64,000 nucleotides of DNA from Aquamicrobium defluvii (GCF_004363725.1 NZ_SNZF01000011.1:1-64000); one strand, 5' to 3'; positions 36,344 through 46,710 are shown, counted from the first letter of the stretch. Numbers and translations are program-made. Notes: generated from the letters alone by a model not told the origin.

Positions 36344-36376
36344 CCGCTCGCAGGTTTGGTTGAAGGCCGCGAGCGG
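36344..36376 (-). promoter_or_regulatory. Hairpin in the mgtE leader
   Basis: CCGCTCGC (minus strand, 36369-36376) and GCGAGCGG (36344-36351) are perfect 8-base arms around 17 bases, at or just inside the predicted 5' end of the mgtE mRNA. A metal- or growth-responsive leader is possible; I cannot match it to a known riboswitch class. Confidence 0.4.
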
Positions 36377-36380
36377 TCGC

Positions 36381-36408
36381 AACATAGGAGAGTAAGAGCC
36401 CAAGTCAA
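36381..36408 (-). promoter_or_regulatory. Sigma-70-type promoter of mgtE
   Basis: On the minus strand TTGACT (36403-36408) and TATGTT (36381-36386) are separated by 16 bases, close to the alphaproteobacterial housekeeping consensus. Transcription would start near 36374, leaving a leader of about 140 bases. Confidence 0.6.
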
Positions 36409-36441
36409 CCGGGAATAAGACAGCTACCTGTCACAGGAAGC

Positions 36442-38433
36442 TCAGTTGCTTCTGGCGGTCTTCAGGCGCCGCCGTGCGAGGCCGAGCCAGCCATCCGCAA
36501 GGATGGGAGGCTGCTGGGTGAGAATTTCGGTGAGCTCGGCGGGCAGGGCAGGCGTCAGCGGCTCCTTCGTGGCCATGCCATCGGCGATGGTCAGGACGCT
36601 GTGGTAGAACTCCTCGCCGGCGGCAGAGCGTGGCGGCGCGGATTCGTGCATCACGCTGATGACGGTGACGCCGGGACAATTGTCCCTGATGGTCTGATAG
36701 AAGGCGATCTTGCTTTCGGGATCGAGCGCGCCTGTCGCTTCGTCAAGGAAGAGCAGGCCCGGCTGGTGCAGCACGATGCGGGCCAGAACGAGCTTCTGTT
36801 TCTGCCCGCCGGACAGAAGCTGGTCCCAGCTCTTGCCTGCCCGTGCCTCGTCGCCCAGATGCCCGATGAATTCGCCGAGACCGGCCTTGTACAGCGCCGC
36901 CGCCACGGTGGCGTCGTTATGATTGTCCTGCGCCTCCGGCAGGCAAACCAGCTCCTTGAGCGTGACCGGCGGAAGTTTCACTTCCTGCGCCGCGTAGAAG
37001 CTGGCCACCCCTTGCGGGAATGCGATGGTTCCGCGTCCATAGGGCCACAGCCTGTTGAGCGCCTTGATCAGCGAGGTCTTGCCACAGCCGGATTCACCCC
37101 GGAGGAAGGTCCATTCGCCGCGCCGGAAGCCGAGCCGCTCGCAGATGAGGAACGGCTCGCTGTCCCGGCCCTGATGGCTGAGGCGCAGATTCTGGATGCT
37201 GAGGCCGAATACGGGATTTTGCGTGATGTAGCGGAAGTCGCACTCGCCGGTGCGGCGATAGAATTCGACCGGATCCTGCACGCCTTCGATGGCCTGCGCC
37301 AGATCGATGACGCGACGGCTGTTTGCGCGCAACGTCGCGATTGCGGGCATGACGTGGATGAACCATGAACATTGGCTGATCAGCGAATTCACCAGCTCGG
37401 CCCCGGTGATATAGCCTTTCAGGTCGATGCGGCCATGGATGAAAGGCAGCAGCCCCGGAGCGTAGGCAATGACGCGCGCGCCGACAAAATTGTAGATGCG
37501 TTCGAATGAGCCATAGCCGGCGTTGACCCAGTTCAACCGGCCCCAGGTGCGATCTATTTCCGTGTAGAGGCGCTCATGCATGTTCCTTTGCACGGCCTCG
37601 CCATGAGCGGAGGCAACGTGGAAGCTGCGCCGCAGCAACGTCGAAAGCTCGCCGCGATAGCTGCCTTCCGCCTTCTGCATCCTGATCGAAAGCCGCTCAA
37701 GCATTCCGCCGAGCTTCACCGCGATCCATGTGTTCGCAGGAACATAGGCGGCAACGGCGAGAAGGGCGAAGACGACGCTGCCATATTCGCCCAGGAATTC
37801 GAAGCCGCGTATCTCGGTGGAGGTTTCAAGCAGCTTCTGGCCGACGAAGAAGATAGAACTCGCCACCGCCATGACGCCCATGGCGAGGCCGATGGCGCCA
37901 CCGGTCATGCCCTTGATGGATTCCTGAACACGCTGGTCGATGTTGTCGGGGGCAGTGTCCGCGCCGTTCTGGGCATGGAAATGCGTGTGGTTCGCATCCA
38001 GAAGCGCGTCGTTGAACCTGCCGTTCAGCCAGCCGCGCCAGCGCCGGTGGAGTGTGGCGGAAACGAAGCTCTTGGTGCCGGTAATGCCGGCATCCTTGAA
38101 GACGACCAGGGCGACAAGGAAGGCGGCATGGCCCAACAGCGTGGCCAAAGGCGCATCGCTGGTGGAGCTGTGAAAATAGGCGATGGAGTTGATCAGCTCG
38201 CCTGAGGCTTCCGCGAACCATACGCCCGCCTTGCTGGAAAGCGCGGTGAGGAATGCCACCACCAGCGTGAGGCTCCATGCCTCCTTCCATTTGTCCGAGA
38301 ACCAGTAGGCGCGCATCAGGCCCCAGAAGGAGACCATCGCCGACACCGGCGTGCGCAGGGGCGGCTTGGCTATGCTGCCGTTCCCTTTCGCCTCCGGGCG
38401 CGTTGTGCCGGGCCTGAACACGTTCTCGATCAC
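36442..38433 (-). CDS. SbmA/YddA-type ABC transporter, fused permease and ATPase
   Basis: A 663-residue half-transporter with the membrane part first. Residues about 45-370 form the ABC_membrane_2 domain (SbmA/BacA/YddA, peroxisomal ABCD-like), with VVFKDAGITGTKSFVSATLHRRWRGWL and NPDQRV-type DNIDQRVQESI. Residues about 410-620 are the nucleotide-binding domain: Walker A GESGCGKTS, signature LLSGGQKQKL, Walker B GLLFLDEATGALD and an H-loop in SVMHES. Substrate unknown; relatives move peptides, cobalamin or lipids. The GTG start at 38433 lies directly after an AGGT, so a start a little downstream (for example Met33) is possible. Confidence 0.85.
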   Translation of the reverse strand: MIENVFRPGTTRPEAKGNGSIAKPPLRTPVSAMVSFWGLMRAYWFSDKWKEAWSLTLVVAFLTALSSKAGVWFAEASGELINSIAYFHSSTSDAPLATLLGHAAFLVALVVFKDAGITGTKSFVSATLHRRWRGWLNGRFNDALLDANHTHFHAQNGADTAPDNIDQRVQESIKGMTGGAIGLAMGVMAVASSIFFVGQKLLETSTEIRGFEFLGEYGSVVFALLAVAAYVPANTWIAVKLGGMLERLSIRMQKAEGSYRGELSTLLRRSFHVASAHGEAVQRNMHERLYTEIDRTWGRLNWVNAGYGSFERIYNFVGARVIAYAPGLLPFIHGRIDLKGYITGAELVNSLISQCSWFIHVMPAIATLRANSRRVIDLAQAIEGVQDPVEFYRRTGECDFRYITQNPVFGLSIQNLRLSHQGRDSEPFLICERLGFRRGEWTFLRGESGCGKTSLIKALNRLWPYGRGTIAFPQGVASFYAAQEVKLPPVTLKELVCLPEAQDNHNDATVAAALYKAGLGEFIGHLGDEARAGKSWDQLLSGGQKQKLVLARIVLHQPGLLFLDEATGALDPESKIAFYQTIRDNCPGVTVISVMHESAPPRSAAGEEFYHSVLTIADGMATKEPLTPALPAELTEILTQQPPILADGWLGLARRRLKTARSN

Positions 38434-38909
38434 ACCTCATTCGACCTGTTACAAATGGTAACACTGCTTGATCAGATTCAATGAAGATTATGGGCGTAGG
38501 CCATGCATCGACTGGCTGACGTTGCCCCCAGGCAACAGCTCGCTATGCGTGCAGGAGAGCCAAGTCAAAATAAAAAAACCAATAAAATCAGTTATATGTA
38601 GGATGGTGTTGAATCGCCCGAATGGTTGACGCATGGTAAACGGACGTAGCTGGCGTGTCTTGCCGGCAGGGACTTGGGAGAAGCGGATTTTCGTCCCATT
38701 GCGCCGCCCGGCGTCAAATTCCCGGCCGAATCGAATCAGGCTGGAAACCCTGCCGGCGTCATAACGAACAGCCCCCCGCTTCAGGCTGACGGACGTAAGG
38801 TAAATTGCGGACTGGCAGAGAACTGCCGCTTCATGTATGGAGCTGCGTTTCCTATACTTATATATGGGAGTGATGGGCCGTGTGCCCCCAATAAAGAGTG
38901 GTTACGACA
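38434..38909. other. Intergenic region upstream of DAHP synthase
   Basis: A 476-base gap between divergent genes. It contains an AT-rich stretch (about 38567-38605, with ATAAAAAAACCAATAAAAT) that is unusual for this genome, and TTGACG at 38623. An open frame at 38674-38913 has no family likeness and overlaps the aroF start. No leader peptide rich in aromatic residues was found. Confidence 0.45.
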
Positions 38910-40283
38910 ATGACGAAGTGGTCCCCGAATTCCTGGAGAGAAAAGCCGATCCAGCAGGTTCCGGCTTATCCGGACGTTGACGCCCTCAGGGCTGTCGAGG
39001 CCCAGCTCTCCAGCTTTCCGCCGCTCGTTTTTGCAGGTGAGGCGCGCAAGCTGAAGAAGCAGCTTGCCAGCGTGGCTGCCGGTGACGCATTTCTCCTTCA
39101 GGGCGGCGATTGCGCCGAGAGTTTCGCGGAACATGGCGCGGACAACATCCGCGACTTCTTCCGCGTTTTCCTCCAGATGTCGGTGGTGCTGACCTTTGCC
39201 GGCTCGCAGCCTGTGGTGAAGGTTGGCCGCGTCGCGGGCCAGTTCGCCAAGCCGCGCTCCGCCGACAACGAGACCAAGGGCGAGGTGACGCTGCCGAGCT
39301 ATCGCGGCGACATCATCAACGGCATCGACTTCGATCCCGCCTCGCGCGTTCCCGATCCGCGTCGCCAGGTCATGGCCTATCGCCAGTCGGCGGCGACGCT
39401 CAACCTTTTGCGCGCCTTCGCGCAGGGCGGCTATGCAAGCCTCGAGAACGTCCATCGCTGGATGCTGGGCTTCGTTTCCGACAGCCCGCAGGGCGAGAAG
39501 TATGAATCGCTGGCGCACCGCATCACCGAGACGATGGACTTCATGAAGGCCGTCGGCATCACCTCGGAAACCAACCACGCCTTGCGGGAAACCGATTTCT
39601 ACACCAGCCATGAGGCGCTGCTGCTCGGTTACGAGGAGGCGCTGACCCGTGTCGATTCAACCTCCGGCGACTGGTACGCGACGTCCGGCCACATGATCTG
39701 GATCGGCGACCGCACACGCCAGGCCGACCATGCCCACATCGAGTACTGTCGCGGCATCCGCAATCCGCTTGGCCTCAAGTGCGGCCCGTCGCTGACGCCG
39801 GACGGCCTGCTCGATCTCATCGACCGGCTGAATCCGGAGAATGAGCCCGGCCGCCTGACGCTGATCGCGCGTTTCGGCGCCGACAAGGTGGGCGAGCATC
39901 TGCCCAGGCTGGTGCGTGCGGTGAAGGCCGAAGGGCGTTCCGTCGTATGGTCCTGCGACCCGATGCATGGCAACACCATTACCGCTGCCGGATACAAGAC
40001 GCGTCCGTTCGATCGTATCCTCAAGGAAGTGCAGAGCTTCTTCGAGGTGCATCGCGCCGAAGGCACGCATCCGGGCGGTATCCATGTGGAGATGACCGGC
40101 AAGAACGTCACCGAATGCACCGGCGGCGCGCGCGCCATCACGGCCGAGGAGCTTCAGGATCGCTATCACACCCACTGCGACCCGCGTCTTAACGCCGATC
40201 AGGCCATCGAACTTGCCTTCCTGGTCTCGGACCTGTTGCGCAAGAACAATCCGGTCGAGCACAGGCAGGCCGCAAACGCCTGA
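38910..40283 (+). CDS. aroF: 3-deoxy-7-phosphoheptulonate synthase, class II
   Basis: A 457-residue plant-like (class II) DAHP synthase, first enzyme of the shikimate pathway, joining phosphoenolpyruvate and erythrose-4-phosphate. Signature blocks: [11 protein letters not shown] with the metal-binding Cys, the [21 protein letters not shown] segment, [17 protein letters not shown]-type [21 protein letters not shown], then [15 protein letters not shown] and the final [13 protein letters not shown] 38910 ([13 protein letters not shown]) fits the family start; a GTG at 38898 is 4 codons upstream. aroF is a customary name; class II enzymes are also called aroG or aroAII. Confidence 0.95.
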   Translation: MTKWSPNSWREKPIQQVPAYPDVDALRAVEAQLSSFPPLVFAGEARKLKKQLASVAAGDAFLLQGGDCAESFAEHGADNIRDFFRVFLQMSVVLTFAGSQPVVKVGRVAGQFAKPRSADNETKGEVTLPSYRGDIINGIDFDPASRVPDPRRQVMAYRQSAATLNLLRAFAQGGYASLENVHRWMLGFVSDSPQGEKYESLAHRITETMDFMKAVGITSETNHALRETDFYTSHEALLLGYEEALTRVDSTSGDWYATSGHMIWIGDRTRQADHAHIEYCRGIRNPLGLKCGPSLTPDGLLDLIDRLNPENEPGRLTLIARFGADKVGEHLPRLVRAVKAEGRSVVWSCDPMHGNTITAAGYKTRPFDRILKEVQSFFEVHRAEGTHPGGIHVEMTGKNVTECTGGARAITAEELQDRYHTHCDPRLNADQAIELAFLVSDLLRKNNPVEHRQAANA

Positions 40284-40303
40284 CAGTTGCGGCTTGAGAA
40301 TTT

Positions 40304-40340
40304 AAAAAAGGCGCCTCCGTGCGGGGCGCCTTTTTATTTG
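40304..40340. terminator. Bidirectional terminator between aroF and the GGDEF gene
   Basis: AAAAAGGCGCC and GGCGCCTTTTT pair around a short loop, flanked by A- and T-runs on both sides, between two convergent genes. Confidence 0.92.
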
Positions 40341-40377
40341 TCTTTTGTCACCCGGTGGCTTGCCGGCAAGCCGAGGC

Positions 40378-41511
40378 TCAATCCTTGCGGTAGAGCAGCC
40401 ATTTGTTGCTGCTGTGGTTGGGAAGGGACGAATGCCTCGTGACCCTGTTGCGGCCGCCCACCTTCGAGCGATAGAGCGCGCGATCGGCCTTGATGTAAAG
40501 GTCGTCGGCGGTGTCGGCCTCGTTTGCCATGCAAATGCCCATGGAAACGGTTACCGGACCGTAGTCTGCACCCGTCGCAGGATCGACGAACCGGGTTTGT
40601 TCGACGAGCTTGCGCAGGCGCTCCGCTATTTCAACGGTGGTGTCCTCGCTGCTTCCTTCGACGATCATCGCAAACTCTTCTCCGCCCGTGCGGGCGACGA
40701 ACACGTCGCGGCGCACGCTGCTCTGGAAGATATCGGCAATGGTGCGGATGATCCTGTCGCCAACCGGATGGCCGAAACGGTCGTTGATCTTCTTGAAATT
40801 GTCGATGTCGGCAAGGATCAATGCGTTGAACAATATATCCTTGCGATTGCTGTAGATGCGCGCGATTTCCTTGTCGAAGGCCCTGCGGTTCAGGATCTGG
40901 GTCAGCGGATCGGTATCGGCGAGACGCTTGTATTCTTCCAGCTTGCATTTCACCGCTTCGAGTTCGGCCGATTTGTCGCTGAGGGCGCTTTCCACCAGCT
41001 TGCCGCGCTCAAGGGTCGAGCTGGTCGCTGTTGCCACAGCCCCGACGATCTTGTGCAACAACTCGCGGGAAATCGAGGAGCGACTGGAGAGCCCGTCCGA
41101 AGTCTCGTTGAGGATGCGGCCATATTTCTCGACCTGCGTCCTTTCCGAGCGCAGCAGTGCGGCGACTTCTTCCAGTTCACGGGCAACCACTTCGCGCGCC
41201 TGTTCGACGACGCCCTGTCCGTGGTGCTGGGCGAAGAAACGCCGGCTGATGTCGTCGAGCTGATGCTGTGTCGGGTGGTTGCCAAGCGCGATTACGGCCA
41301 GACCGAGAGCGGGGTTGCTGCCGGTAAGGGCTTCGTAAAAAATTTCGTAGTTACGGGGCAAGCCCGTCACGCCGAGCTTGCGCATTGTGGCCAGAACGGT
41401 GCCAGCCGTATCCTTCTGGGGCATTTGCTGGGGCGCTGCAGCCGGCTGCATAGGTGACTCGTTCGACCCTTGTTCCGGCCCGGCCGTCAGGCCGGTGCGG
41501 ATCGGGAGCAT
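40378..41511 (-). CDS. Cytosolic GGDEF-domain diguanylate cyclase
   Basis: A 377-residue protein with no membrane segment. Residues about 40-200 are a helical N-terminal region (LPRNYEIFYEALTGSNPAL, GVVEQAREVVARELEEVAALL). The GGDEF domain (about 205-365) contains DPLTQILNRRAFD, LADIDNFKKINDRFGHPVGD and RTGGEEFAMI, so the catalytic motif is GGEEF and cyclic di-GMP synthesis is likely. No RxxD inhibitory site is seen before it. The start may instead be Met21 (41451). It is convergent with aroF and divergent from the GFA gene. Confidence 0.9.
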   Translation of the reverse strand: MLPIRTGLTAGPEQGSNESPMQPAAAPQQMPQKDTAGTVLATMRKLGVTGLPRNYEIFYEALTGSNPALGLAVIALGNHPTQHQLDDISRRFFAQHHGQGVVEQAREVVARELEEVAALLRSERTQVEKYGRILNETSDGLSSRSSISRELLHKIVGAVATATSSTLERGKLVESALSDKSAELEAVKCKLEEYKRLADTDPLTQILNRRAFDKEIARIYSNRKDILFNALILADIDNFKKINDRFGHPVGDRIIRTIADIFQSSVRRDVFVARTGGEEFAMIVEGSSEDTTVEIAERLRKLVEQTRFVDPATGADYGPVTVSMGICMANEADTADDLYIKADRALYRSKVGGRNRVTRHSSLPNHSSNKWLLYRKD

Positions 41512-41650
41512 CCTGATGGCTCAGGCATGTCGCGAGGTTCCATGCCCCCATATGAGCCCCGCCCGAAAACTCTTATTCGGTGTTGGCTAAAGCTTTATTA
41601 AAAAGCCGGATAGTCTGGATGCCGGGAGTCGGAACCCGCAGGAGGGAAAC

Positions 41651-42052
41651 ATGTCGGGCAGCAACAGAGGCGCATGCCTGTGCGGCAAGGTGAGCTTCAT
41701 CACGAAAGGCGCGCTACGGGGCGTGGTCTATTGCCATTGCTCGCAATGCCGTCGCCAGACCGGCCATGTGCTGGCCGCCACCAATGTCGCTTTGGCCGAC
41801 ATTTCCATCGAGGGGGAGGAAGAGGTGGTCTGGTATGCCGCCTCGGACTTGGCAAGGCGCGGTTTCTGCGGCACCTGCGGGTCCGTGCTTTTCTGGAAGC
41901 ACAATGAGCTGGATGTGATTTCGGTCACCGCCGGCACATTCGATAGCCCGTCGGGCCTGGTGGGAGATAGCCATATCTTCGTGGCCGACAAGGGGGACTA
42001 CTACGAAATCTCCGATGGCCTGCCTCAGTTCGAGCGGTCCACGCCTTCATGA
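41651..42052 (+). CDS. GFA-family (glutathione-dependent formaldehyde-activating-like) protein
   Basis: A 133-residue Mss4-like fold protein of the GFA/CENP-V family. The zinc ligands are in place: GACLCGKV, YCHCSQCRRQTG and GFCGTCGSVLFWK. Only a few members, such as Gfa of Paracoccus, have been linked to glutathione and formaldehyde, so substrate cannot be claimed. GCAGGAGGGAAAC precedes ATG 41651, a strong ribosome-binding site. The next gene, dgkA, is 99 bases away. Confidence 0.9.
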   Translation: MSGSNRGACLCGKVSFITKGALRGVVYCHCSQCRRQTGHVLAATNVALADISIEGEEEVVWYAASDLARRGFCGTCGSVLFWKHNELDVISVTAGTFDSPSGLVGDSHIFVADKGDYYEISDGLPQFERSTPS

Positions 42053-42151
42053 AGGTTGCCGACCGGCGCTCTCTGGTGGATAAGCGCAGCCGTTTCATCG
42101 AACGGTCACAATCGTTCCGTTCATCGCCCGCGTTCAGGAGATAATGACGAC

Positions 42152-42511
42152 ATGAAGCGGCTGATCGATGCGTTTTTCAACTCCGTGCGCGCCTTCCGGC
42201 GTCTGGCCGGCAGCGAGGCGGCTTTCCAGCAGGAACTCATCCTGCTGCTGATCGCCATTCCGGTCGGCTGGCTGGTGTCGTCGTCATGGGCCGGCTATGC
42301 GCTTCTCATCGCCGCAATCCTGTTCCTCATTCTGGTTGAAGTGCTCAATACCGGCATCGAGGCCGCCTGCGACGCGGTGAGCCGGGAGTTCAACATCGAT
42401 ATCCAGCTTGCCAAGGACTGCGGCTCGCTGGCTGTGCTCATCGCCATCCTGCTGGCTTCAGGCGTGTGGCTGGTGGCGATACTGGAGCGCCTGTTCGGAA
42501 CGCCGGTCTAG
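42152..42511 (+). CDS. dgkA: Diacylglycerol kinase
   Basis: A 119-residue trimeric integral-membrane kinase that phosphorylates diacylglycerol released during osmoregulated glucan and envelope synthesis. It has three membrane helices (about 30-50, 55-75 and 95-115) and the family signature EVLNTGIEAACD with the catalytic Glu. AAGDCGSLAV-type block AKDCGSLAVLIAI is present. ATG 42152 has CAGGAG 10 bases upstream. An inverted repeat GAACG-N8-CGTTC lies at 42100-42117 in the upstream region. Confidence 0.93.
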   Translation: MKRLIDAFFNSVRAFRRLAGSEAAFQQELILLLIAIPVGWLVSSSWAGYALLIAAILFLILVEVLNTGIEAACDAVSREFNIDIQLAKDCGSLAVLIAILLASGVWLVAILERLFGTPV

Positions 42512-42580
42512 CATTTTGCAGGCACCTGCGGGCGTCCGGCGCTCTAGGCAACGGCGCGGACTCCCGCTAAACCCGCATCC

Positions 42581-44263
42581 ATGACCCGCAAGACAGCTCC
42601 CGACACTCTTCGCATCGCCATTGCCCAGCTCAACCCGACGGTGGGCGACGTCGCCGGCAATCTCGCCAGGGCGAGACAGGCCCGTGCGGACGCCGCGAGC
42701 CAGGGCGCGGACCTTGTGCTTTTCACGGAACTGTTCATTTCCGGCTATCCGCCGGAGGATCTGATCCTGAAGCCGGCCTTCCTCAGGGCCTGCGAGCGTG
42801 CGGTGGAGGACATCGCGAAGGATACCTCCGACGGCGGGCCGGGCATTGTCATCGGCGTGCCGCTGAAGCGCGAAAGCGGCACCCACAATTCCGTCATCGT
42901 GGCCGATGGCGGCAAGATCGTTGCCGAGCGCTTCAAGGTCGATCTGCCGAACTACGGCGAGTTCGATGAAAAGCGTGTGTTTCAGCCGGGGCCGGATATG
43001 CCGGGTCCGGTGAATTTCCGCGGCGTACGGCTTGGCATTCCGATCTGCGAGGATATCTGGGGCGAGTTCGGAGTGTGCGAGACGCTGGCCGAAAGCGGTG
43101 CGGAACTGCTGATCGTACCGAACGGATCGCCCTATTATCGCGGCAAAGTCGATATCCGCCACCAGATCGTCATCAAACAGGTCATCGAAAGCGGCTTGCC
43201 GCTGATCTATGCCAACCAGATCGGCGGCCAGGACGAACTGGTGTTCGACGGCGCTTCCTTCGCCATCGGGGCCGACAAGTCTCTCGCCTTCCAGATGAGC
43301 CAGTTCGAGGAAACGCTCGCCGTCACCACTTGGAAGCGGACCGGCGAGGGCTGGGTTTGCGATCAGGGGCCCATGTCGCGGATTCCGGAAAAGGAAGAGG
43401 CGGATTACCGGGCATGCATGCTCGGCCTGCGCGACTATGTGAACAAGAACGGCTTCAGGAACGTTGTGCTCGGCCTTTCCGGCGGCATCGATTCCGCAAT
43501 CTGCGCGGCGCTGGCGGTGGATGCGCTTGGCGAGGAGCGGGTGCGCTGCGTGATGATGCCCTATCGCTATACCTCGAAGGAATCGCTGAAGGATGCCGAG
43601 GACTGCGCCCACGCGCTCGGCTGCCGCTACGACATCGTGCCGATTGCCGAGCCGGTGGAGGGTTTCCAGCACGCGCTGACGCAGCTTTTCGAAGGCACGC
43701 AGCCGGGCATCACGGAAGAGAATCTGCAAAGCCGCGCGCGCGGCACGCTTTTGATGGCGATCTCCAACAAGTTCGGCTCCATGGTGGTGACGACCGGCAA
43801 CAAGAGCGAGATGTCGGTGGGTTACGCCACGCTCTACGGCGATATGAACGGCGGCTTCAATCCCATCAAGGACCTGTACAAGATGCAGGTCTACGCCGTT
43901 TCGCGCTGGCGCAACACGCAGGTGCCGCCCGGCGCGCTGGGGCCTTCGGGCGAGGTGATCCCGGTCAACATCATCGAAAAGGTGCCGACCGCCGAGTTGC
44001 GCGAGAACCAGACGGATCAGGATTCCCTGCCTCCCTACGAGGTGCTTGACGACATTCTCGAATGCCTCGTGGAGCAGGAGATGGGCGTGGACGACATCGT
44101 CGCGCGCGGCCATGACCGCGAGACGGTCGCCCGCGTGGAGAACCTGCTCTACATCGCGGAGTACAAGCGCCGGCAGGCGGCTCCCGGCGTGAAGATCACC
44201 AAGAAGAACTTCGGCCGCGACCGTCGCTACCCGATCACCAACAGGTTCCGCGACCGTGGCTGA
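42581..44263 (+). CDS. nadE: Glutamine-dependent NAD+ synthetase
   Basis: A 560-residue two-domain enzyme making NAD+ from deamido-NAD+ with ammonia taken from glutamine. The N-terminal nitrilase-like glutaminase (about 10-265) has the Glu of LFTELFISGYPPEDL, the Lys of RFKVDLPNYGEFDEKR and the Cys of GIPICEDIW. The C-terminal synthetase (about 290-560) has the P-loop LGLSGGIDSAICAALA, plus TTGNKSEMSVGYATLYGDMNGG. Length is normal for the bacterial long form. The start ATG 42581 (MTRKTAPDTLRIAIAQLNP) is the family start. Confidence 0.96.
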   Translation: MTRKTAPDTLRIAIAQLNPTVGDVAGNLARARQARADAASQGADLVLFTELFISGYPPEDLILKPAFLRACERAVEDIAKDTSDGGPGIVIGVPLKRESGTHNSVIVADGGKIVAERFKVDLPNYGEFDEKRVFQPGPDMPGPVNFRGVRLGIPICEDIWGEFGVCETLAESGAELLIVPNGSPYYRGKVDIRHQIVIKQVIESGLPLIYANQIGGQDELVFDGASFAIGADKSLAFQMSQFEETLAVTTWKRTGEGWVCDQGPMSRIPEKEEADYRACMLGLRDYVNKNGFRNVVLGLSGGIDSAICAALAVDALGEERVRCVMMPYRYTSKESLKDAEDCAHALGCRYDIVPIAEPVEGFQHALTQLFEGTQPGITEENLQSRARGTLLMAISNKFGSMVVTTGNKSEMSVGYATLYGDMNGGFNPIKDLYKMQVYAVSRWRNTQVPPGALGPSGEVIPVNIIEKVPTAELRENQTDQDSLPPYEVLDDILECLVEQEMGVDDIVARGHDRETVARVENLLYIAEYKRRQAAPGVKITKKNFGRDRRYPITNRFRDRG

Positions 44264-44354
44264 CAGGCAGGCGCAACAAACCGCCAACCAAATGATACCG
44301 CGCTGTCCAAATGGTTGTCTTGTCAATTTCCGCCACATCCATTAGGCCCCGGGA

Positions 44355-45728
44355 ATGACCGTTACCGTACGCTTTGCCCCATCGCCCACCGGCCGCATTC
44401 ATATCGGCAACACCCGCACGGCCCTGTTCAATTGGCTGTTCGCGCAAAAGAACAATGGCCGCTTCATCCAGCGTTTCGACGACACCGATCTGGAGCGCTC
44501 GCGCAAGGAATATGCGGATTCCATCCTCTACGACCTGCACTGGCTGGGCATCTTCCCCGACAGCATCGAATATCAGTCGAAGCGCTTCGACGTGTACGAT
44601 CAGGCAGTCGAGAAACTGAAGGCGGACGGTCTGCTTTATCCCTGCTACGAAACGGCCGAGGAGCTCGACCTGCGCCGCAAGATCAGGCGCACACGCGGGC
44701 TGCCACCCGTCTACGGCCGCGAGGCGCTGGCGCTGACGCAGGACGAGGTCGCCCAATACGAGCAGGATGGCCGCAAGCCGCACTGGCGCTTCCTGCTGCC
44801 CAATTTCGTCACCGATCCAGCGGAGCCGCGCCGCACGGAAGTCCACTGGAACGATCTGGTGCGGGGCGAGGAAACCGTCGACCTCGCTTCGCTTTCCGAT
44901 CCGGTTCTGGTGCGCGAGGATGGCACCTATCTCTACACGCTGCCTTCGGTGGTGGACGACATCGACATGGGCATCACCCACGTCATCCGTGGTGACGATC
45001 ACGTCACCAACACAGGCGTGCAGATCGCCCTGTTCAGGGCGCTTGGCGCGGAGCCGCCGGTCTTCGGCCACCACAATCTGCTCACCACCTCGTCGGGTGA
45101 GGGGCTTTCCAAGCGCACCGGGGCGCTTTCGGTCGAAAGCCTCAGGGAATCCGGCGTCGAGCCAATGGCGATTGCCTCGCTGGCGGTGCTGATCGGCACG
45201 TCGGAAAACGTTCAGGCCATGGCTTCGATGGCGGAACTGGCCGGGCATTTCGATCCGGGCTCGACGTCCAAATCGGCGGCCAAATTCGATCCGGACGAGT
45301 TGTTCGTTCTCAACCGCGCGCTGCTGCATCATATGCCGTTCGAGGACGTGCGCGACCGGCTGCAACTGCTGGGCATTGCCGACGAGCGCGCCGATGCTTT
45401 CTGGAATGCGGTGCGCGGCAATCTGGACAAGTTGGCGGATGCGCGCGACTGGTGGCGGATCGTCAATGAAGGACCGCTGGAAGCGCCGGAATTAGAGGCC
45501 GAAGACCGGGAATTCCTGCGGCAGGCGTTCGATCTGCTGCCCGAGGCGCCGTGGGACGACGGCGTCTGGAAGAAGTGGACCGCTTCTATTCGCAAGGCGA
45601 CCGGGCGAAAGGGCAAGGAACTGTTCGCGCCGCTGCGGCTGGCGCTGACCGGCCGTGCCTCCGGCCCGGAGCTCGCCGAGCTGCTTCCGCTTATGGGTCC
45701 GGAAGGAACGTTGGCCCGACGACCCTGA
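44355..45728 (+). CDS. gltX: Glutamyl-tRNA synthetase
   Basis: A 457-residue class I synthetase charging tRNA-Glu (and often tRNA-Gln in alphaproteobacteria using the transamidation route). HIGH appears as HIGN (16-19) in [21 protein letters not shown]; the KMSKS-like loop is GLSKRTG. The anticodon-binding C-domain is present. Many rhizobia carry two gltX paralogues; this is the variant with [15 protein letters not shown] and a short KLSKR loop, so it may be gltX1. Its last 38 bases overlap the end of the convergent DUF2865 gene. Confidence 0.94.
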   Translation: MTVTVRFAPSPTGRIHIGNTRTALFNWLFAQKNNGRFIQRFDDTDLERSRKEYADSILYDLHWLGIFPDSIEYQSKRFDVYDQAVEKLKADGLLYPCYETAEELDLRRKIRRTRGLPPVYGREALALTQDEVAQYEQDGRKPHWRFLLPNFVTDPAEPRRTEVHWNDLVRGEETVDLASLSDPVLVREDGTYLYTLPSVVDDIDMGITHVIRGDDHVTNTGVQIALFRALGAEPPVFGHHNLLTTSSGEGLSKRTGALSVESLRESGVEPMAIASLAVLIGTSENVQAMASMAELAGHFDPGSTSKSAAKFDPDELFVLNRALLHHMPFEDVRDRLQLLGIADERADAFWNAVRGNLDKLADARDWWRIVNEGPLEAPELEAEDREFLRQAFDLLPEAPWDDGVWKKWTASIRKATGRKGKELFAPLRLALTGRASGPELAELLPLMGPEGTLARRP

Positions 45729-46710
45729 CCTTGCGGTGTTCCTCGGCTTCGCGTTCCGGTGAGGGCTGCTGAGCCTGAGCTTCGCCAGCCTCTTTCCGGC
45801 CTCGCGGCGCTTTCACATCGACCACGGATGAGCCGGGGCTGGCCGAAATCCGGGTGCCGGGTACTGCGGATTGACCCACGAACGATGCCCCTTGCGGAAC
45901 CGCGCCGCCGCAGCTGCATCCGGGTTCGACCGGAATGTCCAGCCGCCGGAACACCAGCGCCCGGGGCAGGTCAGAATACCGTTTTCCGGTAACGGCGGAG
46001 ACCATGTCGGCCGGGTCTGCGGACCTGCCTTCGCTGTAGAACATTTCCACACGCGTGCCCGGACATGCCGCCTCGCAGCGGGCCTGGTCGCGCTGGAAGT
46101 CGGCTGGCGTGCTCGACTTGGACATCGGGAAGAAGTAGCCGTCGCAGGTGCGCACGCACTGGGTGCGGTAGGGCCGGTTTCCCGGATAATACAGGGAGGA
46201 ATTGCCAGTGCCGCGGATGACGACGCCGGCATTGGCCTGCGCCCCCGCTACGTCATCCGTCGAAGCGGTGGCGGGGCTTGTCGCCGTCGCTGCATTCTTC
46301 TTCGGCCGGCATCCCTTTGTCTCCAGAGCCGCGAGAATGCGCGCACGGTCTGCCCGGCTGGCTCCCTTGCCGAGTTGCGCGCGCGTGGACTGCAAGCTCT
46401 CCAGATTGGCCTGCATGCGTTTGATGGTGGCATTCACTTCGCCGCATTGCGAACCCGGGCGGGCGAAGAAGGAAAATCCGCAACCGGCACTGCGGGCGCG
46501 CTGGCCGGCTTTGGCAATCTGATCGCGCTGACGGGCGATGGCATTGTCATATTTCTTCGTCGTGCGGCTGCCGGCGGAGGGCGAGGAGCGTACGAGTTCG
46601 GCTTCAAGCTGCCGGCATGAAGGGGCAGCCTCGGCGAACGAAAGCCAGCCCATTGCCAGCCCGAAAGCCGACAAGGCCGCTGTCGCCAGTCTGCAAACCG
46701 TACCCGCCAC
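45691..46710 (-). CDS. DUF2865 exported protein
   Basis: A 339-residue exported protein of the DUF2865 family, common in Rhizobiales. The signal peptide (about 1-28) ends FAEAA before [11 protein letters not shown] coiled helical part (30-130) is followed by the conserved core [19 protein letters not shown], then [20 protein letters not shown], with several paired cysteines, as expected for a periplasmic protein. The tail is Pro/Lys/Glu-rich. GTG start 46710 has GCGAGG upstream. Function unknown. Tail-to-tail overlap with gltX is 38 bases. Confidence 0.87.
   Translation of the reverse strand: MAGTVCRLATAALSAFGLAMGWLSFAEAAPSCRQLEAELVRSSPSAGSRTTKKYDNAIARQRDQIAKAGQRARSAGCGFSFFARPGSQCGEVNATIKRMQANLESLQSTRAQLGKGASRADRARILAALETKGCRPKKNAATATSPATASTDDVAGAQANAGVVIRGTGNSSLYYPGNRPYRTQCVRTCDGYFFPMSKSSTPADFQRDQARCEAACPGTRVEMFYSEGRSADPADMVSAVTGKRYSDLPRALVFRRLDIPVEPGCSCGGAVPQGASFVGQSAVPGTRISASPGSSVVDVKAPRGRKEAGEAQAQQPSPEREAEEHRKVRVVGPTFLPDP

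Noticed and set aside
38674..38913. 79-codon frame upstream of aroF
   Set aside because: No Shine-Dalgarno or family likeness, and it overlaps the aroF start in another frame.
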